A stretch of 64,000 nucleotides of DNA from Microbacterium halotolerans (GTDB taxonomy: Bacteria; Actinomycetota; Actinomycetes; Actinomycetales; Microbacteriaceae). Location of the stretch: NCBI RefSeq assembly GCF_003569805.1, contig NZ_KZ984051.1, positions 869,779 through 933,778 on the forward strand, given 5' to 3'. Both the position numbers and the translations under genes were made by a program. The notes under the pieces were generated by a model. It was not told the origin of the DNA. It did no database searches and worked only from the letters and a program-made list of their open reading frames with translations. The first letter of the stretch is position 1. Every line of letters starts with the position of its first letter. Below, piece after piece: positions 7,469 through 17,217 of the stretch.

Positions 7469-8146
7469 ATGCGTGAGATCCAAGACCTGGACACCGTCGA
7501 ACTCATCCTCGAGGCACAGGGCATCTTCGATGCCATCCGGGGCGCTCGTGTCATCGACGCCGGGACGATGCGCGCGCTGCAGCAGTCGGGCAACTACGTC
7601 ACCGGCTACTTCGACGATGGCCGTATGGTCGGTGCATCCGTGGCCTTCTTCGGCCTCCCGGATGATCGCACGATGCACTCGCACATCACGGCGCTGCTGC
7701 CGGAGTTCCGCGGCCGCGGCTGGGGGCGAGAGCTCAAGGAGCATCAGCGGCAGTGGGCGCTGTCGCGCAGCGTCGGCAACATCACATGGACCTTCGACCC
7801 GCTCGTGGCCCGCAACGCGCGCTTCTACCTCGGCGTGCTCGGTGCGCGCGTGACCGAGTACGCGGTGAATCAGTACGGCATCTTCGGCGGCGGCGACGCC
7901 GGAGACGAGAGCGACCGGCTCGACGTGAAGTGGGCGCTCGCCGACCTGGCTCCGACACCCGCAGACGATGATGTCGAGGCCACGCTCGAGATCCCGGACG
8001 ACGTCGAGCAGCTGCGCGATGCCGATCCGTCCGCCGCGCACGAGTGGCGGATGAAGGTGCGTCGCGAAATGGCCGTGCTGCACGGGCGCGGCCTGCGCAT
8101 CGGCGGCTTCGACGCAGCCCGCGGCTACCTCTTCGTGAGCGCCTGA
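7469..8146 (+). CDS. GNAT-superfamily acetyltransferase
   Basis: A protein of about 225 residues with the GNAT acetyl-CoA loop in LLPEFRGRGWGRELKEHQR (R/Q-x-x-G-x-G/A pattern). The C-terminal region WTFDPLVARNARFYLGVLGA resembles the uncharacterised COG3375 group of predicted acetyltransferases. The substrate is unknown. The ATG at 7469 follows TACGCT (7456-7461) by 7 nt, fitting a leaderless start; the alternative at 7427 reads as noise. It ends at a hairpin shared with the convergent transporter. Confidence 0.75.
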   Translation: MREIQDLDTVELILEAQGIFDAIRGARVIDAGTMRALQQSGNYVTGYFDDGRMVGASVAFFGLPDDRTMHSHITALLPEFRGRGWGRELKEHQRQWALSRSVGNITWTFDPLVARNARFYLGVLGARVTEYAVNQYGIFGGGDAGDESDRLDVKWALADLAPTPADDDVEATLEIPDDVEQLRDADPSAAHEWRMKVRREMAVLHGRGLRIGGFDAARGYLFVSA

Positions 8147-8147
8147 C

Positions 8148-8170
8148 GCCGCACGCCGCCGGCGTGCGGC
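8148..8170. terminator. Bidirectional terminator hairpin
   Basis: GCCGCACGCC (8148-8157) pairs perfectly with GGCGTGCGGC (8161-8170) around a 3-base loop, between two convergent genes. There is no T-run, as is common in GC-rich actinobacteria. Confidence 0.55.
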
Positions 8171-9603
8171 TACGGCACCGACGGGTGGGCTTCCTGGGTG
8201 GGTGTGCGGGGGATCAGCAGCGACATGATCACGGCTCCGACGCCGACGATGGCGCCGATCCAGAAGCAGGTGACGAACGCCTCGGGTGTCGGCACGGATC
8301 TGCCGCCGACGTCGACCGTCATCGCGGCGAGCATCGCGGCCATCACAGTCGATGCGCTCGACGTGCCGAGTGAGCGGGCGAGTGCGTTGATGCCGTTCGA
8401 GACTCCCGTCTCCTCCGCCGGCACCGAGCGCATGATCATCATCGGCATGGCGGCGAAGCTCAGACCGATGCCGACGCCCACGATGAGGTTGGCGATGAAC
8501 AGGTGCCAGATCGTGCTCGACCAGATCAGCAGGACGATGTATGACACGGTGACGGCTGCCGTGCCAGCAGTGAGCATGATGCGCGGACCGACAGTGCGCT
8601 CGAGCCATCCGGACAGCGGCGAGATGATCATCATGATGAGCCCTGCGGGCATGACCAGCAGCGCGGTCTCGAAAACGCCCACCCCGAACCCGGATCCGGT
8701 CTCGACCGGGAGCTCGAGCATCTGCGGCAGCAGCACGTTGCTGCCGAACAGTGCGAATCCCATGCAGATCGATGCGAGGTTCGTGAACAGCACGGCGGGG
8801 CGGGCGGCGACGCGCAGGTCGATCAGTGGCTCGCGCGTGCGCAGCTGATACCTACCCCACACGAGCAGTACGACGATGCCGCCGATGCCGCTCAGCAGCG
8901 TGGCGGGCGACAGCCAGCCCCATTCCGCGCCGCGCGAGATCGCCAGCAGGATGCCGGAGAGGCCGACCGTGAGCCCGATCATACCGATCACATCGAAATG
9001 GCCGAGCGAGCGCAGTGTGCTCTGCGGCACGATGAGGAACACGAGCAGGAACGCGACGACGCCGAGCCCGGCCGACACCCAGAACAGCGTGTGCCAGTTG
9101 AAGTGCTCGACGATGAAGGCGCTGACCGGCATGCCGAGCGAACCGCCGACGCCCATGGTCGCGCTCATCAGGGCGACGGCGGTGCCGAGGCGTCCTGGTG
9201 GGAGAACGTCGCGCATGATCGCGATGCCGAGCGGCACGACGCCGGTCGTGAGGCCCTGCAGGCCGCGGCCCACGATGATCCAGGCGATGTTCGGGGACAG
9301 TGCGGCGACGACCGATCCGACGATGAGCGCCCCGATCAGTGCGAGCACCACCGTGCGCTTGCCGTACATGTCGCCGAGACGGCCAGAGATGGGCGTGGCG
9401 CATGCGGCGACGAGCAGCGTGATCGTCACGACCCACGCCGTGTCCTCACGCGGTGCATCGAGCAGGCGAGGCAGCTCGGACTGGATCGGAACCACCAGCG
9501 TGAACATGTAGGCAGAAGCCATGCCGGTGAAGGCGAGTGCGAAGACGATGAGCCACTTGGGTACGGAGTGAGTGAGACGGTGTCTGTCGTCATTGCCACT
9601 CAT
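8170..9603 (-). CDS. MFS drug exporter (DHA2/EmrB-QacA type)
   Basis: A 477-residue, strongly hydrophobic transporter. The motif between helices 2 and 3 is GRLGDMYGKR, and the helix-5 antiporter region is around GVGGSLGMPVSAFIVEHFNWHTLFW. There are about 14 predicted membrane spans, as in DHA2 proton-driven multidrug efflux proteins of the inner membrane. The ATG at 9603 has GAAAGGA upstream; the longer upstream frame is not protein-like. No linked regulator is visible and the substrate is unknown. Confidence 0.83.
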   Translation of the reverse strand: MSGNDDRHRLTHSVPKWLIVFALAFTGMASAYMFTLVVPIQSELPRLLDAPREDTAWVVTITLLVAACATPISGRLGDMYGKRTVVLALIGALIVGSVVAALSPNIAWIIVGRGLQGLTTGVVPLGIAIMRDVLPPGRLGTAVALMSATMGVGGSLGMPVSAFIVEHFNWHTLFWVSAGLGVVAFLLVFLIVPQSTLRSLGHFDVIGMIGLTVGLSGILLAISRGAEWGWLSPATLLSGIGGIVVLLVWGRYQLRTREPLIDLRVAARPAVLFTNLASICMGFALFGSNVLLPQMLELPVETGSGFGVGVFETALLVMPAGLIMMIISPLSGWLERTVGPRIMLTAGTAAVTVSYIVLLIWSSTIWHLFIANLIVGVGIGLSFAAMPMMIMRSVPAEETGVSNGINALARSLGTSSASTVMAAMLAAMTVDVGGRSVPTPEAFVTCFWIGAIVGVGAVIMSLLIPRTPTQEAHPSVP

Positions 9604-9730
9604 TCCTTTCACATTACCTTTGCCGTGAGGCACTCGGCGCCGCCATCCGCGAGATGGGAGGCGAGCAGGTACGCCGGGCGCGACGTCGAGATCGTCTGAG
9701 CTGCAGATCGCCGCCTCGTAGGCTGGGTCC

Positions 9731-10624
9731 ATGGACACAGCAGCGCAGCGGGTCGTCGTCACGGGGAGCAGCGGAAAGCTCGGTCGAGCGGTCGTCGCGC
9801 ATCTCGCAGAGCACGGGTACGCCGTCACGGCGGTGGATCGCGTGCGGCCGGCCGCGCTGCCAGAAGGGACGCAGTTCCTGCAGGCCGATCTCACCGACTA
9901 CGGGCAGGCCGTCCAGGTGCTCACCCACGTCGATGAGCACTACGGCGCGCTGCCGGTCGGCTCCGGCCCCGGCGTCGACGCCCTCGTGCACCTCGCCGCC
10001 ATCCCCGCTCCGGGGCTCATCCCCGACGCGGCGACCTTCGCGAACAACACCGCGATCACCTACAACCTCTTCTCCGCGGCGCGGATCGCGGGCGTCCGCC
10101 GGGTCGTGTTCGCGTCGAGCGAGACGCTGCTCGGGCTGTCGTTCGCGGACACTCCGCCGCCGTACCTGCCGGCGGACGAGGAGTATGCGGTCCGGCCGCA
10201 GACCTCGTACTCGCTCAGCAAGGCCGTCGACGAGGAGATCGCGCGCCACTTCGCTCGCTGGTGCCCGGAGGCGGGCTTCCTCGGATTGCGGTTCTCGAAC
10301 GTGATGGAACCCGACGACTACGTGAGCTTCCCCGCCTTCGACGCCGACCCGTCGAAGCGCTCCTGGAACGCCTGGGGGTACATCGATGCGCGCGACGGTG
10401 CGCTCGCGTGCCGGCTCGCCGTCGAAAGCGGCATCACCGGCACCGAGAACTTCGTGATCGCGGCGGCCGACTCCGTCATGTCCCGGGGCTCGGCCGAGCT
10501 CGCGGCCGAGGCGTTCCCGGATGTCCCGCTGCGCGGTGACGTCGAGGGCACCCAGACGCTGCTGTCGATCGAGAAGGCGCGTCGCCTGCTGGGCTTCGAG
10601 CCGCAGCATTCCTGGCGCGACTGA
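9731..10624 (+). CDS. NAD(P)-dependent epimerase/dehydratase (extended SDR)
   Basis: A 297-residue extended short-chain dehydrogenase. The nucleotide-binding motif is VTGSSGKLG, with VHLAAIP after it, and the catalytic YxxxK is YSLSK with an upstream serine in FASSE. The middle resembles UDP-sugar epimerases and uronate dehydrogenases, but the substrate cannot be fixed. TAGGCT (9719-9724) lies 6 nt before the ATG, so translation is probably leaderless. It stands alone between the exporter and glyS. Confidence 0.8.
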   Translation: MDTAAQRVVVTGSSGKLGRAVVAHLAEHGYAVTAVDRVRPAALPEGTQFLQADLTDYGQAVQVLTHVDEHYGALPVGSGPGVDALVHLAAIPAPGLIPDAATFANNTAITYNLFSAARIAGVRRVVFASSETLLGLSFADTPPPYLPADEEYAVRPQTSYSLSKAVDEEIARHFARWCPEAGFLGLRFSNVMEPDDYVSFPAFDADPSKRSWNAWGYIDARDGALACRLAVESGITGTENFVIAAADSVMSRGSAELAAEAFPDVPLRGDVEGTQTLLSIEKARRLLGFEPQHSWRD

Positions 10625-10739
10625 GCACCCGGCCAGCGCCGGCGGACAGCATGCCCAGCCCGCGCCAGTAGGATTGGGGCACCGTGCGCGTGTGAGGATT
10701 CCGCGCGCGATCCGCACCCCAGCGACCATAGGAGCCACC

Positions 10740-12125
10740 GTGGCCGAACAGTCCCGCCTCGACAAGGTCATCGCCCTCGCCCGTCACCGCGGGTTCGTGT
10801 TCCAAGCGGGTGAGATCTACGGCGGTTCCCGGTCGGCCTGGGACTACGGTCCGCTCGGCACGGAGCTGAAGGAGAACATCCGGCGCCAGTGGTGGCAGAC
10901 CTTCGTGCGCGGCCGCGGCGACATGGTCGGCCTCGACTCGTCGATCATCCTGCCCAGCAAGGTCTGGGAGGCATCCGGCCACGTCGCCACGTTCACCGAC
11001 CCGCTGGTCGAGTGCCTGCAGTGCCACAAGCGGCACCGTGAGGACCACCTGATCGAGGCGTTCGAGCAGAAGAAGGGTCGTCAGCCGGAGAACGGGATGG
11101 ACGACATCGTCTGCCCCGACTGCGGCACCCGCGGCAAGTGGACCGAGCCGCGCTCGTTCTCCGGGCTGATCAAGAGCTACCTCGGCGTCGTCGACGATGA
11201 ATCGGGCTTGTACTACCTCCGCCCCGAGACGGCGCAGGGCATCTTCACCAACTTCGCCAACGTGGTCACCGCGGCGCGCAAGAAGCCTCCGTTCGGCATC
11301 GGCCAGGTCGGCAAGGCGTTCCGCAACGAGATCACGCCGGGCAACTTCATCTTCCGCACCCGCGAGTTCGAGCAGATGGAGATCGAGTTCTTCGTCGCAC
11401 CGGACGAGGCTCCGGAATGGTTCGACCACTGGGTCGAGGCGTGCTGGAACTGGTTCGTCGACCTCGGTGTGGACCCCGACCACATGCGGCGCTTCGATGT
11501 TCCGGATGGTGAGCGCGCACACTACTCCGATCGCACGATCGACTTCGAGTACGACTTCGGCTTCCCCGGCAAGGGCTGGGGCGAGCTGATGGGCGTGGCC
11601 AACCGCACCGACTTCGACCTGAAGAACCACATCGAGCACTCCGGCGCGAACCTGTCGTTCTTCGACCAGGCGTCAGGCGAGAAGTACGTGCCGTACGTGA
11701 TCGAGCCGTCCTTCGGCCTCACCCGGTCGATGATGGCGTTCCTCGTCGACGCATACGCGGAAGAGGAGGTGCCCAACGCGAAGGGCGGCACCGACACCCG
11801 CACGGTGCTCAAGCTCGACCCGCGCCTTGCGCCCAACAAGGTCGCAGTGCTGCCGTTGAGCCGCAACGAGCGGCTCTCGCCGCTGGCGCGCAAGGTGGCG
11901 GAGGATCTCCGCACCTCATGGAACGTCGACTTCGACGACGCCGGGGCCATCGGCCGCCGCTACCGCCGTCAGGACGAGATCGGCACGCCGCTGTGCGTCA
12001 CGGTCGACTTCGACTCGCTCGACGACGACGCGGTCACCGTGCGCGACCGCGACACGATGGGCCAGGAGAGGGTCTCGCTCGACGGCCTCTACGGCTACCT
12101 CGCTGAGCGCCTGCGCGGCGCGTAG
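10740..12125 (+). CDS. glyS: Glycyl-tRNA synthetase
   Basis: A 461-residue homodimeric (eukaryote/Gram-positive type) class II glycyl-tRNA synthetase that charges tRNA-Gly in the cytosol. Visible landmarks are [14 protein letters not shown] at the start, the motif 2 region [20 protein letters not shown], and [17 protein letters not shown] before the C-terminal anticodon-binding domain. A zinc-type pair of cysteine clusters is present (LQCHKRH and CPDCGTRG). The GTG at 10740 is preceded by AGGAG. A -10-like TAGGAT (10669-10674) lies upstream. Confidence 0.93.
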   Translation: MAEQSRLDKVIALARHRGFVFQAGEIYGGSRSAWDYGPLGTELKENIRRQWWQTFVRGRGDMVGLDSSIILPSKVWEASGHVATFTDPLVECLQCHKRHREDHLIEAFEQKKGRQPENGMDDIVCPDCGTRGKWTEPRSFSGLIKSYLGVVDDESGLYYLRPETAQGIFTNFANVVTAARKKPPFGIGQVGKAFRNEITPGNFIFRTREFEQMEIEFFVAPDEAPEWFDHWVEACWNWFVDLGVDPDHMRRFDVPDGERAHYSDRTIDFEYDFGFPGKGWGELMGVANRTDFDLKNHIEHSGANLSFFDQASGEKYVPYVIEPSFGLTRSMMAFLVDAYAEEEVPNAKGGTDTRTVLKLDPRLAPNKVAVLPLSRNERLSPLARKVAEDLRTSWNVDFDDAGAIGRRYRRQDEIGTPLCVTVDFDSLDDDAVTVRDRDTMGQERVSLDGLYGYLAERLRGA

Positions 12126-12214
12126 GCGGCGCGCAGGCGAGCAGACGTACTCCGATCAGCAGCAGACCCTGTCGTGGTCTCGAGGTAAGAGCCCGCCACC
12201 TCTGCCGCTATAGG

Positions 12215-12233
12215 TTAGGTAATGCTAAGCTAA
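12215..12233 (+). promoter_or_regulatory. Iron box (DmdR/IdeR type) of the siderophore operon
   Basis: TTAGGTAATGCTAAGCTAA matches 16 of 19 positions of the actinobacterial DmdR/IdeR/DtxR iron-box consensus TTAGGTTAGGCTAACCTAA. It ends 4 bp before the GTG of the importer ATPase. TAAGCT (12226-12231) inside it can serve as a -10 with 6 nt to the start, so repressor binding with Fe(II) would cover the promoter directly. Confidence 0.8.
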
Positions 12234-12237
12234 TCCG

Positions 12238-13071
12238 GTGTCCGACGTCTCTGCTGCGCCCGCCTGGTCCCTGCGAGCGGGCGAGCTGTCCGTGTCGTAC
12301 GGCGAGAACACCGTCGTCGATGCCGTCTCGATGACACTGAGACCTGGTCGCGTCACCGCCCTCGTCGGGCCGAACGGATCAGGCAAGTCGACCTTCCTGC
12401 GCGCCGTGTCGCGGCTCGTGCGCGCACGCGGCGGATCCGTCGCGCTGCCCGACGCGGACGATGCGTGGACGCTGTCGTCGCGCGAATTCGCCAAGCGCAT
12501 CACACTCCTCGCCCAGCAGCGTCCGTCGCCTGTCGGCATCACGGTCGCGGATCTCGTCGGCTACGGGCGTCACGCGCACCGTGACGGCTGGCGGGGGCGG
12601 GATCCCCTGGGTGCGGCAGCGATCGAGCGCGCGCTCGATCTGACGGGGCTTGACGCGCTGCGCGACACGCCTCTCGAGACTCTGTCGGGCGGCCAGATGC
12701 AGCGGGCCTGGTTCGCTGCGGCGCTCGCGCAGGACACCGGCGTCCTGCTGCTCGACGAGCCGACGAACCATCTCGACCTGCGCTATCAGGTCGAGACGCT
12801 CGACCTGATGCGCCAGCTCGCGGACGACCATGGCGTCGCCGTCGGCGTGGTCCTTCACGACCTCGCCCACGCCGCCGATGTCGCAGATGACGTCCACGTA
12901 CTCAGCAGAGGACGCGTCGTCGCACATGGCGATGCGGCCGCCTGCCTCACCGCCGAGCTGCTGAGCGATGTCTACGGGATCCCCGTCGACGTCGCTCACG
13001 ATCCCGCGACCGGCGCCATCGACATCCGCGCGCGCCGCCAGCGTGCCCGACGGATCGCATCCGCGGTCTGA
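12238..13071 (+). CDS. Iron-siderophore ABC transporter, ATP-binding protein
   Basis: A 277-residue FecE/FepC-type ATPase. It has Walker A GPNGSGKST, the signature LSGGQMQRAW, Walker B VLLLDEPTNHLDL and the H-loop region VLHDLAHA. It powers uptake of Fe(III)-siderophore across the membrane. The GTG start directly follows the iron box, suggesting a leaderless, iron-repressed transcript. The binding protein follows after 25 bp and the permease after that, giving a complete importer. Confidence 0.9.
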   Translation: MSDVSAAPAWSLRAGELSVSYGENTVVDAVSMTLRPGRVTALVGPNGSGKSTFLRAVSRLVRARGGSVALPDADDAWTLSSREFAKRITLLAQQRPSPVGITVADLVGYGRHAHRDGWRGRDPLGAAAIERALDLTGLDALRDTPLETLSGGQMQRAWFAAALAQDTGVLLLDEPTNHLDLRYQVETLDLMRQLADDHGVAVGVVLHDLAHAADVADDVHVLSRGRVVAHGDAAACLTAELLSDVYGIPVDVAHDPATGAIDIRARRQRARRIASAV

Positions 13072-13096
13072 CACTCACCAGGCAGGAGAAGACATC

Positions 13097-14101
13097 ATGA
13101 CACCACTGCGCGTATCCGCCACCGCAGTCACCGCCCTGACCGCAGTCGCGCTTCTCGCCGGCTGCGGCACAACGAGCGATGCTGTAGGTGAATCGGCAGA
13201 CGACGCTCAGACCGGTCAAGCGGTCGTCGTGCAGGATGCGGATGGCGAGGACGTCGAGCTGCCGAACGGCGCAGCCTCCGAGATCGTCGCCCTCGAATGG
13301 GGTCAGGCCGAGATCGTCGAGTCGCTCGGACTCTCGCTCGTGGGGCTGTCCGACGTCGAGGGATACGAGAGCTGGGTCGGCTCTTCCATGCCGCTCTCGG
13401 GCGAGCCCGCCGATGTCGGAACGCGCAGCGAGCCGAGCGTCGAGGCGATCGCCGAGATCGAACCCGACCTCATCGTCGGGGTTCCGAGATCCGTCCCCGA
13501 TGAGGTGCGCGAGCAGCTCGAGCGCGTCGCGCCCGTGCTCCTGCTGACGCCCGCCGAGGCCTCGGATCCGCTTGGCAACGTCGAGAACACGGTCACGACG
13601 CTGGCTACGGCGACAGGGCGCGAAGACGAGGGCCGCGCGCTGATCGACGAACTCGACGCGACGATCGCCGACAACGCCGCGGCCATCGCCGATGCGGGCC
13701 TCGACGGCACGCCGGTCGTCTTCACGTCGCCGTACGCCGATGGAAGCAATGTCAGCATCCGCATGCACGGGCCAGGATCCGCTCCGCAGGCAGTCATGTC
13801 GGCGATGGGGCTCGAGATCGCGTGGGACGACGATGAGGGCGATGAGGGATACGACCTGACGTACACCGACATCGAGGGGCTCACCGCGCTCCCCGACGAC
13901 GGGTGGTTCCTCTTCTGGGCCAACGCCGACAGCGAAGACCCCGTCGAGACACACCTCAGCGGCAACGCCGTGTGGGACAGTCTGCCGTTCGTCGAGGACA
14001 GGCGCGTCGCCGGCGTCGCCGACGGCATCTGGGTCTACGGCGGGCCTGCGTCGCTGATGGACTTCAGCGACGACGTCACCGCGACTCTCACGGCGGGATG
14101 A
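13097..14101 (+). CDS. Iron-siderophore-binding lipoprotein
   Basis: A 334-residue periplasmic-binding-protein-type lipoprotein. A signal peptide with the lipobox LLAGC puts the lipid-modified Cys near residue 22, anchoring the protein outside the membrane. The type III (FecB/FepB) fold is indicated by the segment before GQAEIVESLGLSLVG and by PDLIVGVP, with a long helical linker after ENTVTTLATATGREDEGRAL. AGGAG precedes the ATG. Its TGA overlaps the ATG of the permease. Confidence 0.88.
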   Translation: MTPLRVSATAVTALTAVALLAGCGTTSDAVGESADDAQTGQAVVVQDADGEDVELPNGAASEIVALEWGQAEIVESLGLSLVGLSDVEGYESWVGSSMPLSGEPADVGTRSEPSVEAIAEIEPDLIVGVPRSVPDEVREQLERVAPVLLLTPAEASDPLGNVENTVTTLATATGREDEGRALIDELDATIADNAAAIADAGLDGTPVVFTSPYADGSNVSIRMHGPGSAPQAVMSAMGLEIAWDDDEGDEGYDLTYTDIEGLTALPDDGWFLFWANADSEDPVETHLSGNAVWDSLPFVEDRRVAGVADGIWVYGGPASLMDFSDDVTATLTAG

Positions 14102-16173
14102 CGCTCGACACGACGCACGCGGCACCCGCCCCCGTCCGCTCCGCGCGACGGGGGCGGGGCGCTGTCGTCATCGGCGCTGTCGTGCTCTGGCTCGCGGTCG
14201 CGAGCATCGTCCACCTCACGCAGGGCACGGCCGACGTCGACGCCGCCACCCTCTGGGCCGCCGCCACGGGCGGCGAGCTCCCGCGCGCCGCCGCTGTGCT
14301 CATCGAATCGCGGGTCCCCCGCCTCGCGGCCGCTCTCGCGGTCGGGTCGGCTCTGGGCTTCTCCGGCGCCGCGATGCAGTCCGTCTCCCGCAACCCGCTG
14401 GCCTCGCCCGAGACGACGGCGGTCGGTGCCGGCGCCTTCTTCGCCCTCACACTCGCGGCGGCGCTGGGCATCGGTCTCTCCCCGCTCGCCGGTCTTGCAG
14501 CCGCCTTCACCGGCGGCCTCGTCGCGGCCGCCGCCGTGCTCGGGCTCGCGTCGGGACGCGGCCTGTCGCCCGTTCGGCTCGTGCTCGCCGGATCCGTGCT
14601 GACGCTCGGGATATCTTCGCTCACGACCGTTCTCCTCCTCCTTCTCCCGTGGGAGACGCAGGGTCTGTTCGCATGGGGCGCGGGATCTCTCTCGCAGAAC
14701 GGTCTCGACGCCGTCATCCGCGTCGCACCCGTGCTCGCAGTCGCGGCGGTCGTCGTGCTCGCATTCGGCCGCCGGCTCGATCTCCTCCAACTCGGCGAGG
14801 ACGCTGCGAGTTCTTTCGGTGTCCCCGTGCTCTCGACGCGCGTATGGGTCATCGTCGGCGCCGTGGCACTCGCCGCCGGTGCCGTGACGATCGCCGGACC
14901 GATCGGATTCGTCGGTCTCTGCGCTCCTGCCGTCATGCGCCTCGTGGTGCGCCGGATCCCCGCGCTCCGGCGGCAGCGGACGTTCCTCCTCCTCAGCGCG
15001 GTCGCGGGCGTCGCCCTCGTGCTCACCGCGGACGTCGCGCTCCGCATGATGTTCGGTGCCATCGCGGGCGTGACGATTCCGACGGGCGTCGTCACCAGCG
15101 TCATCGGCTCAGCCTTCCTCATCGCGGTCGCTCATCGCCTGCCGACGGCAGGAGGAGACGGCGAGTCGCTCATCACGCTCAAGGCCGGAACTCGCATGGG
15201 GCGCAGGCGGCCCGGCATCGTCATCGCAGTGGTGGGGGTGCTCGCGCTCGTCGTCGCCATCGGGTCGGTCCTGGTCGGAGACAGCCTCATCCTGCTCGGT
15301 GACATCGCGAACTGGATCCGCGGGGCGGCGGCCGTGCGAGTCGAGATCATCCTCGACTCGCGGGTGCCGCGCGTCGTCGGCGCTCTCCTCGCGGGTGCGT
15401 GCCTCGCGCTCGCCGGTCTGTTCGTGCAGGCCGTCTCCCGGAATCCGCTCGCGGATCCGGGGATCCTCGGAGTCTCCGCGAGCGCAGGTCTCGGAGGCGT
15501 CGTCGTCATCACGGTGCTTCCCGTGAGCTCCGACCTGCTCGTGTTCACGGGCGCGGCGGCAGGGGCGGCGGGCGCAGCCGTGCTCCTGGCGCTCTTCGGC
15601 CGTGCCGATCAGCTGCGCCTCGTGCTCGTCGGCATCGGCGTCGGCGCGGGCGCGGCGGCACTCACGACGCTGCTCATCGTCGGCACGGATCCGTGGAACC
15701 AGACGAAGGCCATCACTTGGATGGGCGGGTCCACCTACGGTGCCTCCCTGGTGCAGATCGCACCGATGGCGATCCTCTTCGTCGTGGCGGCGGTCGTCGT
15801 CGCGCGCACGCGGAGGGACCTCGACGTGCTCCAGTTCGACGACACGGCGCCGCGCGTATGGGGCGTGTCCGTCGAGCGCTCGCGCGTCGTGCATATCGGG
15901 CTCGCTGTCGCGCTGACCGCTGCGGCAACCGCGTGCATCGGCGTGATCTCGTTCGTCGGCCTGGTCGCCCCGCACGCGGCACGCATGATCGTCGGGAAGA
16001 GCCACGCCGCACTCGCCCCGCTCACGGCGATCCTCGGCGCAGGTCTCGTCGTCGTGAGCGATGCCGTCGGCCGCACGGTCCTCGCCCCAGAGCAGCTGCC
16101 GGCCGGCCTCGTCGTCGCCCTGATCGGCACGCCGTACTTCCTCTGGCTCCTCCGCCGCATGCGCGAGGGGTGA
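14098..16173 (+). CDS. Fused FecCD-type iron-siderophore permease
   Basis: A 691-residue protein made of two complete FecCD permease modules in one chain. Module 1 spans residues 1 to about 345 and module 2 from about 360 to the end. Each repeats the family landmarks: ESRVPRLAAALAVGSALGFSG versus DSRVPRVVGALLAGACLALAG, and GPIGFVGLCAPAVMRLV versus GVISFVGLVAPHAARMIVG. Each module should have about ten membrane helices. The fusion replaces the usual two separate permease subunits. The ATG overlaps the stop of the binding protein (ATGA). Confidence 0.9.
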   Translation: MTLDTTHAAPAPVRSARRGRGAVVIGAVVLWLAVASIVHLTQGTADVDAATLWAAATGGELPRAAAVLIESRVPRLAAALAVGSALGFSGAAMQSVSRNPLASPETTAVGAGAFFALTLAAALGIGLSPLAGLAAAFTGGLVAAAAVLGLASGRGLSPVRLVLAGSVLTLGISSLTTVLLLLLPWETQGLFAWGAGSLSQNGLDAVIRVAPVLAVAAVVVLAFGRRLDLLQLGEDAASSFGVPVLSTRVWVIVGAVALAAGAVTIAGPIGFVGLCAPAVMRLVVRRIPALRRQRTFLLLSAVAGVALVLTADVALRMMFGAIAGVTIPTGVVTSVIGSAFLIAVAHRLPTAGGDGESLITLKAGTRMGRRRPGIVIAVVGVLALVVAIGSVLVGDSLILLGDIANWIRGAAAVRVEIILDSRVPRVVGALLAGACLALAGLFVQAVSRNPLADPGILGVSASAGLGGVVVITVLPVSSDLLVFTGAAAGAAGAAVLLALFGRADQLRLVLVGIGVGAGAAALTTLLIVGTDPWNQTKAITWMGGSTYGASLVQIAPMAILFVVAAVVVARTRRDLDVLQFDDTAPRVWGVSVERSRVVHIGLAVALTAAATACIGVISFVGLVAPHAARMIVGKSHAALAPLTAILGAGLVVVSDAVGRTVLAPEQLPAGLVVALIGTPYFLWLLRRMREG

Positions 16174-16284
16174 GGCGTGTTGTCCGCGTAGGTATGCGCA
16201 GACGAGAGATCGATACGCCGAGCGTCGGCCACTATCCGGCAGGCGGACACCGGATACGAGTCTGCAGACGCAGGAGCGCACTCG
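16174..16284. other. Intergenic region with a short inverted repeat
   Basis: TATCCGG (16233-16239) and CCGGATA (16250-16256) form a 7-bp stem with a 10-base loop about 60 bp after the permease. It may terminate the iron operon. Nothing else is recognisable here. Confidence 0.3.
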
Positions 16285-16350
16285 ATGACCGCCTTCGAGC
16301 TGGCGGTGCAGAACGTGCACGGCGCCGGAGCTCTCGAGCGCAGTTTGTGA
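16285..16350 (+). pseudogene. Possible truncated N-terminus of a CutC-like gene
   Basis: After a good AGGAG (9 bp spacing), an ATG opens 21 codons (MTAFELAVQNVHGAGALERSL) to a TGA. The first 14 residues resemble the start of CutC-type copper-homeostasis proteins, after which the similarity ends. It could equally be a chance short frame. Confidence 0.25.
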
Positions 16351-16372
16351 TGCGATCGCGTATCCTCACCGC

Positions 16373-16789
16373 ATGCGCCGCTTCCTGCTCGCCCTCGTCG
16401 CCTTCTGCGTGATCGCGGCCGGTCTCGCGGTGCACGCACTCGCGCCCGACGGATTCGTCGGCGACGCGGCGGGCGATGCGCTCTACGCCGTCCTGATCTA
16501 CCTGCTTGTGGCGTTCGTCTTTCCGCGCTGGCCCGTGTGGGCATCAGGAGGCGTCGCGCTCGCGTGGTGCACGGCGATCGAGTTCTTCCAGCTCACGGGC
16601 CTGCCCGAGCTGTGGGGGATGGCGTTCCGTCCGCTCATGCTCGTATTCGGCACGGTGTTCTCCTGGTGGGACATCGTGATGTACTCCGCAGGGGTTGCGA
16701 TCGCCGTTGTGGTCGACTCGATCATCCGGATGGCCGGACGGGCGAGGCGGCGGAGCGCGGAACGGATCGCCTCGCGGGCGGACCGATGA
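16373..16789 (+). CDS. DUF2809-type small membrane protein
   Basis: A 138-residue protein with about four hydrophobic helices: residues 4-24, 34-50, 54-66 and 97-117. The segments CTAIEFFQLTGLPELW and TVFSWWDIVMYSAGV are typical of DUF2809. No function is known; it is expected in the inner membrane. TATCCT (16361-16366) lies 6 nt before the ATG, so the transcript is probably leaderless. It is convergent with the next gene with no gap. Confidence 0.7.
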   Translation: MRRFLLALVAFCVIAAGLAVHALAPDGFVGDAAGDALYAVLIYLLVAFVFPRWPVWASGGVALAWCTAIEFFQLTGLPELWGMAFRPLMLVFGTVFSWWDIVMYSAGVAIAVVVDSIIRMAGRARRRSAERIASRADR

Positions 16790-17215
16790 TCAGCCCGTGA
16801 CGGTGATCGCCGCGTACTCGGAGCCCCCGGCCTCCGTCCACGCGAGGGAGCGCTCGAGGATGCCGCGGAGCACATCGAGATCGACCTGCGTCAGATCCCG
16901 CAGATAGAGACAGCCCACGCCCGTCGTGTGCGCGCCGAGCCGTGCCAGCGCCTCGGCGTGTGCGTCGACGCCGTCGAGCAGGTAGATGGTGGTCGCCGTC
17001 TTGCGCGGCGCGAAGCACAGCAGGGGCGAATCGCCCTCGTTGCCCGTCGGATAGCGGTAGCGGCAGGACCCGAATCCGATGATCGTGCCCCACTCCTCGG
17101 GCTCGCGACCGGTGATATCGCGCAGCAGCGCGATGAGCGCCTCCGCGTCCCGCCGCCTCGCCGCGGGGGCGGCGCGTGCGATCAGCCCCGTGACATCCTT
17201 GCCGGTGCGCTTCAC
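16790..17215 (-). CDS. DUF1801-domain protein
   Basis: A 141-residue protein with the DUF1801 pattern: RRRDAEALIALLRDITGREP, then WGTIIGFGSCRYRYPTGNEG, PRKTATTIYLLDG and HTTGVGCLYLRDL. The family has no established reaction. The GTG at 17215 begins 2 bp after the stop of the HhH-GPD gene, with AAGG upstream, so the two are co-transcribed. The frame upstream of this GTG overlaps that gene and is not used. Confidence 0.75.
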   Translation of the reverse strand: MKRTGKDVTGLIARAAPAARRRDAEALIALLRDITGREPEEWGTIIGFGSCRYRYPTGNEGDSPLLCFAPRKTATTIYLLDGVDAHAEALARLGAHTTGVGCLYLRDLTQVDLDVLRGILERSLAWTEAGGSEYAAITVTG

Positions 17216-17217
17216 TT

